DNA of 64,000 nucleotides from Alcaligenes faecalis. GTDB taxonomy: Bacteria > Pseudomonadota > Gammaproteobacteria > Burkholderiales > Burkholderiaceae_B. Positions within the stretch are counted from its first letter, which is position 1; each line of letters begins with the position of its first letter. Below the pieces are notes generated by a model. That model was not told the DNA's origin and did no database searches. It saw only the letters and a list, made by a program, of their open reading frames with translations. The stretch spans positions 3,633,870 to 3,697,869 of the forward strand of contig NZ_CP031747.1 in NCBI RefSeq assembly GCF_005311025.1. The letters run 5' to 3'. The translations under genes were made by a program, and so were the position numbers. Positions 34,193 to 43,715 of this stretch are shown here, in pieces.

Positions 34193-35189
34193 ACCGGACG
34201 ATTCCATCGAACGCAGTGCGATTTTGATGATGTCCTTGGGGGAAGATGCCGCCGCCGAGGTGTTTCGCCACCTCTCGCCTCGTGAGGTGCAGCAGCTCAG
34301 TACCGCCATGGCGTCCCTGAAGCAACTGACCCGTGCCGATATGGACGAGGCTCTGGAGAGCTTTCGCCAGGAGGCCGACCAGTTCATGGCGGTGGCGCTG
34401 GACTCCAACGCCTACATCCGCTCCGTCCTGAACAAGGCGCTGGGCTCGGACCGAGCCGCTGGCCTGATCGAAGACTTGCTGGAAAACAGCGAAGGCTCCA
34501 GCAGCGGTATTGATGCCCTGAACTGGCTGGATGCCTCCAGCGTGGCCGAGCTGATTGCCGACGAACACCCCCAAATTATTGCCACCATTCTGGTGCATCT
34601 GGAGCGTGATCGCGCCGCCGACATTCTGGGCTACATTCCGGATCGTTTGCGCGATGATGTGGTCCTGCGTATTGCTACTTTTGGCGGCGTGCAGCCCACG
34701 GCCCTGAACGAGCTGACCGAAGTGTTGAACGGCATGCTATCGGGCCAGGGTGCCAAACGCAGCAAGATGGGTGGTCCACGCACGGCAGCCGAGATGCTGA
34801 ACTACATGAACGCCAGCCTGGAAGAGTCCGTCCTGACCAGTCTGCGCGGCATGGACGCCGACCTGACCCAGCGCATCGTGGACGAGATGTTCGTGTTCGA
34901 GAACCTGGCCGATGTGGAAGACATTGCCATTCAGCTGCTGCTCAAGGAAATCGAGACCTCTGCATTGACGATTGCCCTGAAAGGCGCGCCCGAAGAGTTG
35001 CGCGACAAGTTCTTCCGCAATATGTCCAACCGTGCTGCCGAAATGCTGCGCGAAGACATCGACGCCCAAGGCCCGATCCGCATGTCCAAGGTGGAACAGG
35101 AACAAAAAGCCATTGTGCAGGTAGCCCGTCGCCTGGCCGAAGCCGGTCAGATTACGCTGGGTGGCCTGAGTGGGGACGAATATGTCTAA
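34170..35189 (+). CDS. fliG: Flagellar motor switch protein FliG
   Basis: Protein of 339 residues. N-terminal FliF-binding part, middle domain with the EHPQ motif (DEHPQIIATILVHL) and C-terminal torque domain with the charged face that meets MotA. Part of the C ring. ATG 34170 starts inside fliF; a second ATG is three codons on. Confidence 0.96.
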   Translation: MKKMKTAKPDDSIERSAILMMSLGEDAAAEVFRHLSPREVQQLSTAMASLKQLTRADMDEALESFRQEADQFMAVALDSNAYIRSVLNKALGSDRAAGLIEDLLENSEGSSSGIDALNWLDASSVAELIADEHPQIIATILVHLERDRAADILGYIPDRLRDDVVLRIATFGGVQPTALNELTEVLNGMLSGQGAKRSKMGGPRTAAEMLNYMNASLEESVLTSLRGMDADLTQRIVDEMFVFENLADVEDIAIQLLLKEIETSALTIALKGAPEELRDKFFRNMSNRAAEMLREDIDAQGPIRMSKVEQEQKAIVQVARRLAEAGQITLGGLSGDEYV

Positions 35190-35274
35190 GACGGCCTCGT
35201 TTGGGCAGCTCCTGCCCGTCCAAGCCGTTATTCGCTTGTGCCCAGGCACGAACCGCCTGCGCAGGAGCCTGTAA
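35182..35274 (+). other. Short ORF between fliG and fliH
   Basis: A 30-codon frame starts at ATG 35182 inside the fliG stop region, preceded by GGGGA, and ends with TAA directly abutting the fliH ATG in the same frame. It could be a coupling leader ORF or an old N-terminal part of fliH cut by a stop codon. No homology recognised. Confidence 0.35.
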
Positions 35275-36015
35275 ATGTCCAGCCACCGTAAAGCCTCGGC
35301 CTACTCGGAACTTCAGGAAAGCTGGAGCCGCTGGCAAATGCAGGGGCTGGATGATCCTGTCGTCGCCCCGGAACCGGAAGAGCCCGAGTTCGTCCCTCCT
35401 ACCCCGGAAGAACTGCAGCGCGATCTGGAAAACCAGCGCAGCCAGGCGCAGGAAGAAGGCCATACCCAGGGCTATCAGGCCGGTTACAACCAAGGCCACG
35501 CTGCTGGTCTGGCAGCAGGCCAGGAAAGTGGTCATGCCCAGGGCTATGAAGCCGGAATGGCGGCTGGAATGGCCAAGGCACAAGAACAGATTGACCAGTA
35601 CATCAAGGAATTTGTCGCCTTGAACCAGAACTGCGCCCAGTCCATTGAACTGATGGATCAGGAAATGGGCCAATCCCTGATTCAGCTGGCGACACGTATT
35701 GCCGAGCATGTATTGCAAAGCACCATCAAGGCCGAACCCAGCCGCATCCGCGATCTGGTTGCCGAAGTACTGCGTAGTGATCCAGGCGATACCAGCGCCC
35801 TGGAACTGAGCTTGCACCCGGACGACATCAGCCTGGTGCGTGAGTTTCTGATTGAACAAGGCGAGCCCCGCGCCTGGCGTCTGCAAGAAGACCCCCAGCT
35901 GCAACGCGGTGAATGTCGTGTGCGCTCCAGTTACGGCGATATTGACGCCACCTTTGCCACCCGCTGGAAACGCGCCCTGGCCAGCCTGGGCTTGCCCGTC
36001 TCATCGGAGCCCTGA
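35275..36015 (+). CDS. fliH: Flagellar assembly protein FliH
   Basis: Protein of 246 residues, the stator-like regulator of the FliI ATPase. The N-terminus has a Trp-containing segment ([10 protein letters not shown]) and then the characteristic GxxxG-type repeat region (residues about 60-100, [18 protein letters not shown] and following). AGGAG lies before ATG 35275. Overlaps the fliI ATG by one base. Confidence 0.9.
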   Translation: MSSHRKASAYSELQESWSRWQMQGLDDPVVAPEPEEPEFVPPTPEELQRDLENQRSQAQEEGHTQGYQAGYNQGHAAGLAAGQESGHAQGYEAGMAAGMAKAQEQIDQYIKEFVALNQNCAQSIELMDQEMGQSLIQLATRIAEHVLQSTIKAEPSRIRDLVAEVLRSDPGDTSALELSLHPDDISLVREFLIEQGEPRAWRLQEDPQLQRGECRVRSSYGDIDATFATRWKRALASLGLPVSSEP

Positions 36016-37457
36016 TGGCAACGCCCCTTTTGGCCTCCTCCCCCGAACGCTGGCGCGCCCAGATGCTGTCGGCACAGCAACGGGTCCAGGCCATTGAGCC
36101 CTGCTTGCGCAGTGGCCGCGTTGTCCGCGCCACGGGTTTGGTGCTGGAGGCCACAGGTTTGAAGCTGGCGGTAGGGGCCGCTTGCAAAGTGGAGCTGTCT
36201 GCCGCGCAAAACATCTGGGCCGAAGCCGAGGTTGTAGGGTTTGAAGGCAGATCCTTGTATTTGATGCCCTTGAGCGAAATTTCCGGCCTGCCTCCCGGTG
36301 CACGTGTTGTACCGGTTGAAGCTCAACTGCAGCCGCCGGTTCCGCTGCCCGACTCCGATCAACCGGACAGCCTGCCTGCCCAGGCGCGTTCGCGCCATGT
36401 TCCGGTCGGCCCCGGCCTGCTGGGTCGCGTGGTCGATGGCAGCGGCAATCCGCTGGACGGTTTGGGCCCGATCGACGCGCAAGCGTGCGTCTCGCTCAGC
36501 CACACCACACCCAACCCACTGAAGCGCAGTCCCATCGACACGGTTCTGGACGTAGGAGTACGTGCCATCAACGGTTTGCTGACCGTAGGCCGTGGTCAGC
36601 GCATGGGCCTGTTTGCCGGTTCCGGTGTGGGTAAAAGTGTGCTGCTGGGCATGATGGCCCGCTACACCCAGGCCGACATCATTGTCGTGGGCCTGATCGG
36701 TGAACGGGGCCGAGAAGTTAAAGAATTTATTGAGCACAACCTGGGCGAAGAGGGCCTGCAACGCTCGGTTGTTGTCGCTGCTCCGGCTGATGTCTCGCCC
36801 TTGCTGCGTCTACAAGGCGCGGTGTACGCCACCCGTCTGGCCGAGTTTTTCCGCGATGAAGGCAAGAACGTCTTGCTGATCATGGATTCACTGACGCGTT
36901 ATGCCATGGCTCAGCGCGAAATCGCCTTGGCAATTGGCGAGCCGCCCGCCACCAAGGGCTACCCTCCTTCCGTTTTTGCCAAGCTGCCGGCCCTGGTGGA
37001 GCGCGCCGGCAATGGCGAACCCAATGCACAAGGCCGTTGCGGCTCGATCACCGCGTTCTACACCGTGCTGACCGAGGGCGACGACCAGCAAGACCCGATT
37101 GCCGACTCGGCCCGGGCGATTCTGGACGGTCACATTGTGCTGTCGCGCAGTCTGGCGGAAACCGGCCATTACCCGGCCATTGATATCGAAGCGTCCATCT
37201 CGCGGGTCATGCCCAGCATTGTGGAGCCAGAACAGATCAAGATGGTGCACCGCTTCAAGGGCCTGCTCTCCAGCTATCAACGCAACCGCGACCTGATTGC
37301 CGTGGGCGCCTATACCCGTGGCAATGATCCTGCCATTGATCAGGCCATTGATCGTTTCCCCTGGCTGGAAGCCTATCTGCGCCAGGGCATGCAGCAACGT
37401 GTGGACGTGCCACGCGCCTTCGATGAATTGAACGCCGTTCTCAATAGCGAGCAATAG
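36015..37457 (+). CDS. fliI: Flagellum-specific ATPase
   Basis: Protein of 480 residues, the export ATPase related to F1 beta. Walker [15 protein letters not shown] (198-211), Walker [14 protein letters not shown], and the family block [18 protein letters not shown]. It works with FliH and FliJ at the export gate. Start overlaps the fliH stop (TGATG). Confidence 0.97.
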   Translation: MATPLLASSPERWRAQMLSAQQRVQAIEPCLRSGRVVRATGLVLEATGLKLAVGAACKVELSAAQNIWAEAEVVGFEGRSLYLMPLSEISGLPPGARVVPVEAQLQPPVPLPDSDQPDSLPAQARSRHVPVGPGLLGRVVDGSGNPLDGLGPIDAQACVSLSHTTPNPLKRSPIDTVLDVGVRAINGLLTVGRGQRMGLFAGSGVGKSVLLGMMARYTQADIIVVGLIGERGREVKEFIEHNLGEEGLQRSVVVAAPADVSPLLRLQGAVYATRLAEFFRDEGKNVLLIMDSLTRYAMAQREIALAIGEPPATKGYPPSVFAKLPALVERAGNGEPNAQGRCGSITAFYTVLTEGDDQQDPIADSARAILDGHIVLSRSLAETGHYPAIDIEASISRVMPSIVEPEQIKMVHRFKGLLSSYQRNRDLIAVGAYTRGNDPAIDQAIDRFPWLEAYLRQGMQQRVDVPRAFDELNAVLNSEQ

Positions 37458-37459
37458 CC

Positions 37460-37909
37460 ATGAAAGCCAACGCCTCTTTACATACGCTGGTCGATCTCAG
37501 TCAGAACAATGTGGACGACGCGGCCCGCCATCTGCAGGAGCTGCGAACAGAACGCGATGCGGCCCAGTCGCAGCTGGAAATGTTGCAGACCTATCGCCAG
37601 GACTACGCCCAGCGCCTGCTGGATGTGGGCCAAACTGGGGTAACCATGGCGAACTACCACAATTTCCGGCGCTTTATCGTGACATTGGACCAGGCCATTT
37701 CCCAGCAAAATAGTGTCATCCAAGCGCTGGAAGAGAAAATGGAACAGGGACGCCAGGTCTGGTATGGCCATCAGCAGCGCCTGAAAGCGTATGAAACCTT
37801 GATCGACCGCCGTCTCCAGACCCAGCAAATCCAGCAACAAAGAATGGAACAACGTAACAGCGATGAAATCGCTGCTCGTCTCTTTACCCGTAGCCAGACC
37901 GCCTATTAA
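37460..37909 (+). CDS. fliJ: Flagellar export protein FliJ
   Basis: Protein of 149 residues, an antiparallel coiled coil typical of FliJ, which inserts in the FliI hexamer and escorts export chaperones. Starts 2 bp after fliI. Sequence conservation is low in this family, so the call rests largely on size, coiled coil and position. Confidence 0.88.
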   Translation: MKANASLHTLVDLSQNNVDDAARHLQELRTERDAAQSQLEMLQTYRQDYAQRLLDVGQTGVTMANYHNFRRFIVTLDQAISQQNSVIQALEEKMEQGRQVWYGHQQRLKAYETLIDRRLQTQQIQQQRMEQRNSDEIAARLFTRSQTAY

Positions 37910-37921
37910 ACAAGCGCCGCC

Positions 37922-39268
37922 ATGACTTCGCCCACTCTTTCGGTTTTACCTGCGGCCCCTGCCGCACCCTCGGCCCCCGTTACCAACACGGCCGGGCCTG
38001 CGGCTGCGCATGCGCCCAAAGACGAAGGCTTTGCCCAGCATCTGCAAACCCAACAACAGCAGGTGCAACACAAAGGGGCTGGCAAGACACCGGCAGCCGC
38101 CAAGCAGGACAGCACCAAAACCCAGGTTCCCGCCGATAGCCCCAAGCTGGCTGACGCCGTGGCCGAACAGGCTGGTGCCAGCGAGCTGGACCCCTTGATC
38201 AAAGACCCGGCCCTGCTGATTGCCGATCAGAGCGATCTGGAACTTGACACGGATGCCCCGGCCGATAGCGGCCTGCCTGCCATGGCCTTGTCGATTCTTT
38301 CGCAAGTACAGGCCATCAAGAGCAGCAAGGTCGACCCCAAAAGTGCCCAAACCGATAGCAAACTGCCACTGAGCGCTCTCAACACACGCCAGAATCTGGC
38401 CGCCGAGCCAAGTAGCCGTCAAGCTCAGACCGCGCCATTGACCGCTGTTGAAGCAGAAGCCGAGCTTGATCTGAGCGCCGAACTGGTCTTGCCTAAAGCC
38501 GTTGAAACCAGCAATCCGCTGGCTGCCACCACTGCTCGCAAACCAGCGGTGAACACAGCACAAGTACTGAACAACAACCCGCCAGGCACTGGCATCGCCG
38601 CTAATGTGCCCTCATCCCAGACACGTTTGATGGATGAAGCGTCAGCTTCCTTGGCTAGCTTTGGCCGACAAATTGCTGACGATGCCCGTGCCGGCGTGAA
38701 TCTGAACCTGCCCGCTCTGGATGCTTCCCTGCTAGCGCAACTTGGCGCCGCACCCAGCGCAGTCCAGGCCAACAGCCCGGCCTCCTTGCCCAGCCCCCTG
38801 ACGCTGGCCATTGCCACACCGGTCCAGTCCCCCGAATGGGGGGCGGCCATGGGTCGTCAAATGATTACCTTGGCCCAGCAGGCTCAAAGCGGCGTTCAAA
38901 GCGCCGACATTCGTCTGGACCCACCCGAACTGGGCCCCTTGCGCATTACCTTGCAAATGCAGGATGGGATGGCCCACGCCATGATCACCTCGCCCCATGC
39001 TCAAGTCCGCCACGCCCTGGAACAATCCTTGCAGCAGCTGCAACAGCAGTTTGCAGAAAACGGGCTGACCTTGGGACAGGCTGACGTAGGCGACCAGCAC
39101 GCCTCGCACCAGGCCTTTCACGAGCAACTGGCCGCCAAGGGCAATCAAGGCGATCAACCCGCCCTCAGCCTGAACGGCGTGGCTTCCACTGACGAAAGCA
39201 GCCCCTTGGTGAACAGCAGCGCCACACGCTCGCTGAACCCCGACGCGCTGGTTGATACCTTCGCCTGA
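37922..39268 (+). CDS. fliK: Flagellar hook-length control protein
   Basis: Protein of 448 residues. A long disordered N-terminal two thirds rich in Ala/Pro/Ser acts as the molecular ruler. The C-terminal domain has the Flg_hook signature IRLDPPELGPLRITLQMQDG and a Gln-rich helix. It stops hook growth by switching FlhB specificity. 12 bp after fliJ. Followed by a 176-bp gap with no supported gene, in which GCCCGGC and GCCGGGC could pair over a long loop. Confidence 0.9.
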   Translation: MTSPTLSVLPAAPAAPSAPVTNTAGPAAAHAPKDEGFAQHLQTQQQQVQHKGAGKTPAAAKQDSTKTQVPADSPKLADAVAEQAGASELDPLIKDPALLIADQSDLELDTDAPADSGLPAMALSILSQVQAIKSSKVDPKSAQTDSKLPLSALNTRQNLAAEPSSRQAQTAPLTAVEAEAELDLSAELVLPKAVETSNPLAATTARKPAVNTAQVLNNNPPGTGIAANVPSSQTRLMDEASASLASFGRQIADDARAGVNLNLPALDASLLAQLGAAPSAVQANSPASLPSPLTLAIATPVQSPEWGAAMGRQMITLAQQAQSGVQSADIRLDPPELGPLRITLQMQDGMAHAMITSPHAQVRHALEQSLQQLQQQFAENGLTLGQADVGDQHASHQAFHEQLAAKGNQGDQPALSLNGVASTDESSPLVNSSATRSLNPDALVDTFA

Positions 39269-39444
39269 TTCACAGTCCCACAGACAGCCCGGCAAAAAGC
39301 ATGATTAAGCTCGAAAAGCAGCGTCTATTCGCCGGGCCTGTCCTGTCTGTCCTCCGGCACAATAGCTCAGGCATGCAGTCAGGCTCAGGCCCGACATGCG
39401 TTTGTCTGTTTGTAATACGCTAGAAAATACATCGCTCACATCAC

Positions 39445-39966
39445 ATGGCCCGAAAAGCACCCACCAAACTTGCACGCCTGATGAAAACCGGTCTGCTGGT
39501 TCTGTTTATTATCGCCGCTAGCGTGGGCGCAACGCTGTACTACTCCCTGCAACAAAGCAGCACGCCTGCCTGGTTGGCCTGGGCAGAAAAAGGCCAATCG
39601 GTTGAAGCGGCCCCTGCCCCGGACGAACCGCCGGTGGTCAAGGTCAATGCCAAACCCATTTTTGCGCCGCTGGACCCCTTTACCGTCACCCTGAACGAGA
39701 ATGGCCGCTCGCGCATCTTGTACGTAGGCATCACCTTGCGTGTCCAGGACGATGGTTCGCGCTCCATGCTGGTGGAGTACATGCCCATGGTGCGTGATCG
39801 CGTGCTCAAGATTCTGGCTGAACAGCGCCCCACCTACATCCAGACCTCCGAAGGGCGTCAAGCCCTGGTTGCACAGCTGAGCGCCGGCCTGAAAGAGCCC
39901 TACGCGCCCAACACCGCTGTACCGAACATCAATGATGTCCTGTTCACCGCCTTTGTCATCCAATAA
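39445..39966 (+). CDS. fliL: Flagellar basal-body protein FliL
   Basis: Protein of 173 residues: short cytoplasmic tail, one membrane helix (LLVLFIIAASVGATLYYSL) and a periplasmic domain that associates with the stators. No clear ribosome site at ATG 39445. First gene of the fliLMNOPQR block. Confidence 0.92.
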   Translation: MARKAPTKLARLMKTGLLVLFIIAASVGATLYYSLQQSSTPAWLAWAEKGQSVEAAPAPDEPPVVKVNAKPIFAPLDPFTVTLNENGRSRILYVGITLRVQDDGSRSMLVEYMPMVRDRVLKILAEQRPTYIQTSEGRQALVAQLSAGLKEPYAPNTAVPNINDVLFTAFVIQ

Positions 39967-40974
39967 ATGTCGTATCAGAGCTTCCTATCCCAAGACGAAG
40001 TCGATGCACTGCTGGCCGGTGTTACCGGCGAAGGCGCTGACACCAAGCCCTTGAACGAAAACCTGACTGGCGTACGGGCCTATGACCTGACCTCGCCAGA
40101 CCGGGTAGTGCGTCACCGCATGCAGACCCTGGAGCTGATCAACGAGCGCTTTGCCCGTCGTTTGCGCTCGACCATGCTCAGCTTCATGCGCCGCAACGCA
40201 GACATCACCGTCGGTTCCATTCGTATTCAGAAGTACTCGGATTTCGAGCGCAACCTGCCCGTGCCCAGCAACCTGAACATGGTTGCCTTAAAGCCCTTGC
40301 GGGGCGTGTCGCTGTTTACCTTCGACCCGAACCTGGTCTTCCTGATTATCGACAGCCTGTTTGGTGGCCATGGCCGCTACAACACCCGCGTCGAAGGCCG
40401 GGATTTCACCACGACCGAGCAGCGCATCATCCAGCGTTTGCTGACCCTGACGCTGGAGAGCTACTGCGGTGCCTGGGAGTCCATCTACCCGCTGGAAGCG
40501 GAGTACATGCGCTCGGAGATGCATACCAAGTTTGCCAGCATCAGCAGCAGCAATGACATCGTGGTGGTGACCTCTTTCAATATTGAATTTGGTGCCCAGG
40601 GTGGCAATCTGAATATCTGCCTGCCCTACTCCATGATCGAGCCGCTGCGCGATCTGCTGACCCGCCCCTTGCAGGACAAAGGCACCAACGATATCGACCA
40701 GCGCTGGACCCAGCAATTGTCACGACAAGTGCGCAGCGCCGAAGTTGAACTGATTGCCAACTTCGTCAATATAGACATGACCATTGCCGAGCTGACCCAG
40801 TTAAAGGCCAATGATGTCTTGCCGATTGAAATCCCCACTCTTATTGAAGCCCACGTGGATGGCGTGCCGGTTCTGGAATGCCGCTACGGCACCTCCGGTG
40901 GCCGCTACTCCTTGCGGGTAGAAAACATCTTGGCCACCAACGACAGCGATTTGACTAAAGGTAAGTCCCTATGA
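39967..40974 (+). CDS. fliM: Flagellar motor switch protein FliM
   Basis: Protein of 335 residues. The N-terminus FLSQDEVDALLAGV is the CheY-P binding peptide, followed by the CheC-like middle domain and the C-terminal SpoA domain. ATG is directly after the fliL stop. Confidence 0.97.
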   Translation: MSYQSFLSQDEVDALLAGVTGEGADTKPLNENLTGVRAYDLTSPDRVVRHRMQTLELINERFARRLRSTMLSFMRRNADITVGSIRIQKYSDFERNLPVPSNLNMVALKPLRGVSLFTFDPNLVFLIIDSLFGGHGRYNTRVEGRDFTTTEQRIIQRLLTLTLESYCGAWESIYPLEAEYMRSEMHTKFASISSSNDIVVVTSFNIEFGAQGGNLNICLPYSMIEPLRDLLTRPLQDKGTNDIDQRWTQQLSRQVRSAEVELIANFVNIDMTIAELTQLKANDVLPIEIPTLIEAHVDGVPVLECRYGTSGGRYSLRVENILATNDSDLTKGKSL

Positions 40975-41474
40975 GCGACCCTCACAACCCTAACGACCGG
41001 TCTGCGCCCGAGGACGACTGGGCAGCCGCGATGGCTGAGCAACAGGCTGGCAGCCAAAGCAGCACCCAAGCCCAAGGACTGGAACAGCCCCTGGAGGATG
41101 ACTGGGCCTCGGCACTGGCCGAGCAAAGCGCAGCCGCGCCTGTGCACGAACCCAGCCCGGCCAGCAATCTGTTCCCGCCCATGGAGCACGCCGAGGCGAA
41201 CGCCACCACCGATATCGACATGATTATGGACATCCCGGTCCAGCTGTCGGTGGAGCTGGGTCGCACACGTCTGACCATCAAGAACATTCTGCAACTGGGC
41301 CAGGGCTCCGTGGTGGAGCTGGACGGTCTGGCGGGCGAACCGCTGGATATTTACGTGAACGGCTACCTGATCGCCCAAGGCGAAGTGGTCGTGGTGGACG
41401 ATAAATACGGTATTCGCGTCACCGACATCGTGACTCCATCGGATCGTATCCAACGCCTGAACGGCCGCCGCTAG
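40971..41474 (+). CDS. fliN: Flagellar motor switch protein FliN
   Basis: Protein of 167 residues, longer than enteric FliN because of a disordered N-terminal 75 residues that contain the motif EDDWA twice (PEDDWAAAMAEQ and LEDDWASALAEQ). The C-terminal SpoA domain (PVQLSVELGRTRLTIKNIL, ENGE-like loop GEPLDIYVNGYLIAQGEVV) is classical. ATGA overlap with fliM. Confidence 0.95.
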   Translation: MSDPHNPNDRSAPEDDWAAAMAEQQAGSQSSTQAQGLEQPLEDDWASALAEQSAAAPVHEPSPASNLFPPMEHAEANATTDIDMIMDIPVQLSVELGRTRLTIKNILQLGQGSVVELDGLAGEPLDIYVNGYLIAQGEVVVVDDKYGIRVTDIVTPSDRIQRLNGRR

Positions 41475-41477
41475 AAC

Positions 41478-41780
41478 ATGGAACAAGCCCAGCTCGTCAG
41501 AATCATGCTCAGCCTGCTGCTGGTTGTAGGCCTGATTCTGGCGGCAGCCTGGGTTGCCCGCCGAGGCGGGCTGCTGAAAAACAAAAACCAGCAACGCATC
41601 AAGATTCTGGACAATCAACGCCTGGGGCCGCGCAGCAGCGTGGCCTTGGTCCAGATTGATGACCGCGAAATTCTGATTGGCATCACCCCTCAGCAGATCA
41701 GCCTGCTGCACACCACAACGCCCGCTAGCTCCGAGCCGGACTTCCAGGCCCATCTGGACCAGCACCGTGCGCCCCGCTGA
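41478..41780 (+). CDS. fliO: Flagellar biosynthesis protein FliO
   Basis: Protein of 100 residues with one membrane helix near the N-terminus ([19 protein letters not shown]) and a small basic cytoplasmic domain ([20 protein letters not shown]). Assists assembly of the FliPQR gate. Position between fliN and fliP supports the call. Confidence 0.9.
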   Translation: MEQAQLVRIMLSLLLVVGLILAAAWVARRGGLLKNKNQQRIKILDNQRLGPRSSVALVQIDDREILIGITPQQISLLHTTTPASSEPDFQAHLDQHRAPR

Positions 41781-41787
41781 CCGCATC

Positions 41788-42555
41788 ATGACCGCACTCT
41801 TCTCTCCCGCCCAGCGCATCGGCCTGATGCTGCTTCTGGCCCTGATCAGCCTGCTCCTGCCTTCCGAGGCCTGGGCCCAGGCTGTTCCGGCCATTACCAG
41901 CACAGCAGGCCCGAACGGCTCGCAAACCTGGTCACTCAGCATCCAGACACTGGCCATGCTGACCATGATGTCCTTCCTGCCAGCGGCCTTGCTGATGATG
42001 ACCGGCTTTACCCGCGTCATCATTGTGCTGGGGCTGCTGCGCAATGCCATGGGTACCGGTACAGCGCCGCCCAATACCGTGCTGGTGGGTCTGGCCCTGT
42101 TTCTGACTTTCTTTGTGATGTCACCGGTGTTTGATCAGGTGTATCAGGACGCCTACAAGCCCTTGTCGGAAAACAAGATCAGCTTTGAAACCGCGCTGGA
42201 GCAAGGTGCCCAACCCCTGAAAACCTTCATGCTGCACCAGACCCGCGAAGCGGACTTGAAGCTGTTTGGCGATATGGCGGGCGTGGCAGAACTGGAATCC
42301 CCGGAAGATGTCCCCTTGCGCGTACTGGTGCCGGCTTTTGTAACCAGCGAGCTGAAAACCGCCTTCCAGATCGGCTTTACGATTTTTATCCCCTTTCTGA
42401 TCATTGACCTGGTGATTGCCAGCGTCCTGATGTCCCTGGGGATGATGATGGTCCCACCCGTGACCATCTCGCTGCCCTTCAAGCTCATGCTGTTTGTGCT
42501 GGCCGATGGCTGGCATCTGCTGCTGGGTTCCCTCGCCCGCAGCTTCTACCAATAA
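41788..42555 (+). CDS. fliP: Flagellar export gate protein FliP
   Basis: Protein of 255 residues from ATG 41788, 7 bp after fliO. Signal peptide ending SEAWAQA, then membrane helices with the conserved [18 protein letters not shown] and [20 protein letters not shown] blocks. The longer frame upstream overlaps fliO and is not used. Confidence 0.96.
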   Translation: MTALFSPAQRIGLMLLLALISLLLPSEAWAQAVPAITSTAGPNGSQTWSLSIQTLAMLTMMSFLPAALLMMTGFTRVIIVLGLLRNAMGTGTAPPNTVLVGLALFLTFFVMSPVFDQVYQDAYKPLSENKISFETALEQGAQPLKTFMLHQTREADLKLFGDMAGVAELESPEDVPLRVLVPAFVTSELKTAFQIGFTIFIPFLIIDLVIASVLMSLGMMMVPPVTISLPFKLMLFVLADGWHLLLGSLARSFYQ

Positions 42556-42564
42556 AGGACTGTC

Positions 42565-42834
42565 ATGACTCCCGAAACCGTCATGTCCATGACCTATACC
42601 GCCCTGAAACTGGCCCTGTCCATGGCCGGTCCCATGTTGATCGTGGTGCTGGTGGTCGGTCTGGGCATCAGTATTTTCCAGGCAGCCACCCAGATCAACG
42701 AGATGACGCTGTCTTTCATCCCCAAGCTACTGGCCATGGGCATTACGGTGGTGCTGCTGGGCCCCTGGTTGATCAACAATATGGTCGACTACATGCAGGG
42801 CCTGTTGCGTGGCATTCCCGGGCTGGTCAACTAA
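42565..42834 (+). CDS. fliQ: Flagellar export gate protein FliQ
   Basis: Protein of 89 residues with two membrane helices, typical of FliQ (VGLGISIFQAATQINEMTLS). GGA precedes ATG by six bases. Follows fliP directly. Confidence 0.95.
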   Translation: MTPETVMSMTYTALKLALSMAGPMLIVVLVVGLGISIFQAATQINEMTLSFIPKLLAMGITVVLLGPWLINNMVDYMQGLLRGIPGLVN

Positions 42835-42862
42835 GACTGACCAGCGCGACAAGGAGCCTTCC

Positions 42863-42922
42863 GTGAGTACGCAAATCCGTGACTGGCAAAGTGCAATGCC
42901 TTGCCCACTGAACAGGCCCTAG
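42863..42922 (+). other. 19-codon ORF with strong ribosome site before fliR
   Basis: AAGGAG at 42851-42856 sits seven bases before GTG 42863, which opens MSTQIRDWQSAMPCPLNRP and stops at 42922, seven bases before the fliR GTG. The fliR start itself has only a weak ribosome site, so this may be a coupling leader peptide. Confidence 0.4.
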
Positions 42923-42929
42923 GCTTGCC

Positions 42930-43715
42930 GTGCTCGACCTGAACTCCGCCCAGCTCTATGCCTGGCTCAATGCTTTCCTGTGGCCCTTCATCCGTATTCT
43001 GGCCACTCTGGCCACGGTCCCCTTTTTCAGCGAATCGGCCATCCCCAAGCGGGCCAAAGTGGGTCTGGGCTTTGTCCTGACCCTGATTGTCGCGCCCTCG
43101 CTACCGCCTCTACCCGATCTACCTACGGCCTCTTACGAGGCCCTGCTGATTGCCGCGCAGCAAGTGTTCATCGGTGTCGCGTTGGGTCTGACCATGCGCA
43201 TCGTGTTTGCAGCGGTACAGACAGCGGGCGAGTTTATCGGCCTGCAAATGGGCCTGTCTTTTGCCTCATTCTTTGACCCCGCTACCGGCGCGAATACCGC
43301 CGTGCTGTCGCGGCTGTTGAACGTGATTGCGGTGCTGACCTTTCTGGCCCTGAACGGCCACCTGCTCTTGCTGGGTGTGCTGGTGCGCACCTTCCATGTG
43401 CTGCCCATCGGCGCGGACCTGCACATCAATGGCTGGGGTGCCTTGCTTGATTGGAGCAGCGAATTGTGGGTATCAGGCATGTTGCTGGCCCTGCCACTGA
43501 TTATTGTGCTGCTGACCATTAACCTGGCCTTCGGGATCTTGAACCGTACCGCCCAGCAATTGACGATTTTTGCTGTGGGTTTCCCAATTACGCTGACAGT
43601 CGGCCTGACCTTGCTGACCGTGGTCATTCCTCAGACTACGCCCTTCCTGACCCAGCTATTCAACTCCGGCTACGAAGCCATGATGCGGGTCGCGCTGGGG
43701 CTGGCAGGCTCTTAA
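42930..43715 (+). CDS. fliR: Flagellar export gate protein FliR
   Basis: Protein of 261 residues with multiple membrane helices. The N-terminus (SAQLYAWLNAFLWPFIRILA) fits other FliR proteins, which supports GTG 42930. The C-terminal SpaR-like part (GFPITLTVGLTLLTVVIPQ) is intact. Its stop codon overlaps the stop of the convergent exonuclease gene by two bases. Confidence 0.94.
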   Translation: MLDLNSAQLYAWLNAFLWPFIRILATLATVPFFSESAIPKRAKVGLGFVLTLIVAPSLPPLPDLPTASYEALLIAAQQVFIGVALGLTMRIVFAAVQTAGEFIGLQMGLSFASFFDPATGANTAVLSRLLNVIAVLTFLALNGHLLLLGVLVRTFHVLPIGADLHINGWGALLDWSSELWVSGMLLALPLIIVLLTINLAFGILNRTAQQLTIFAVGFPITLTVGLTLLTVVIPQTTPFLTQLFNSGYEAMMRVALGLAGS

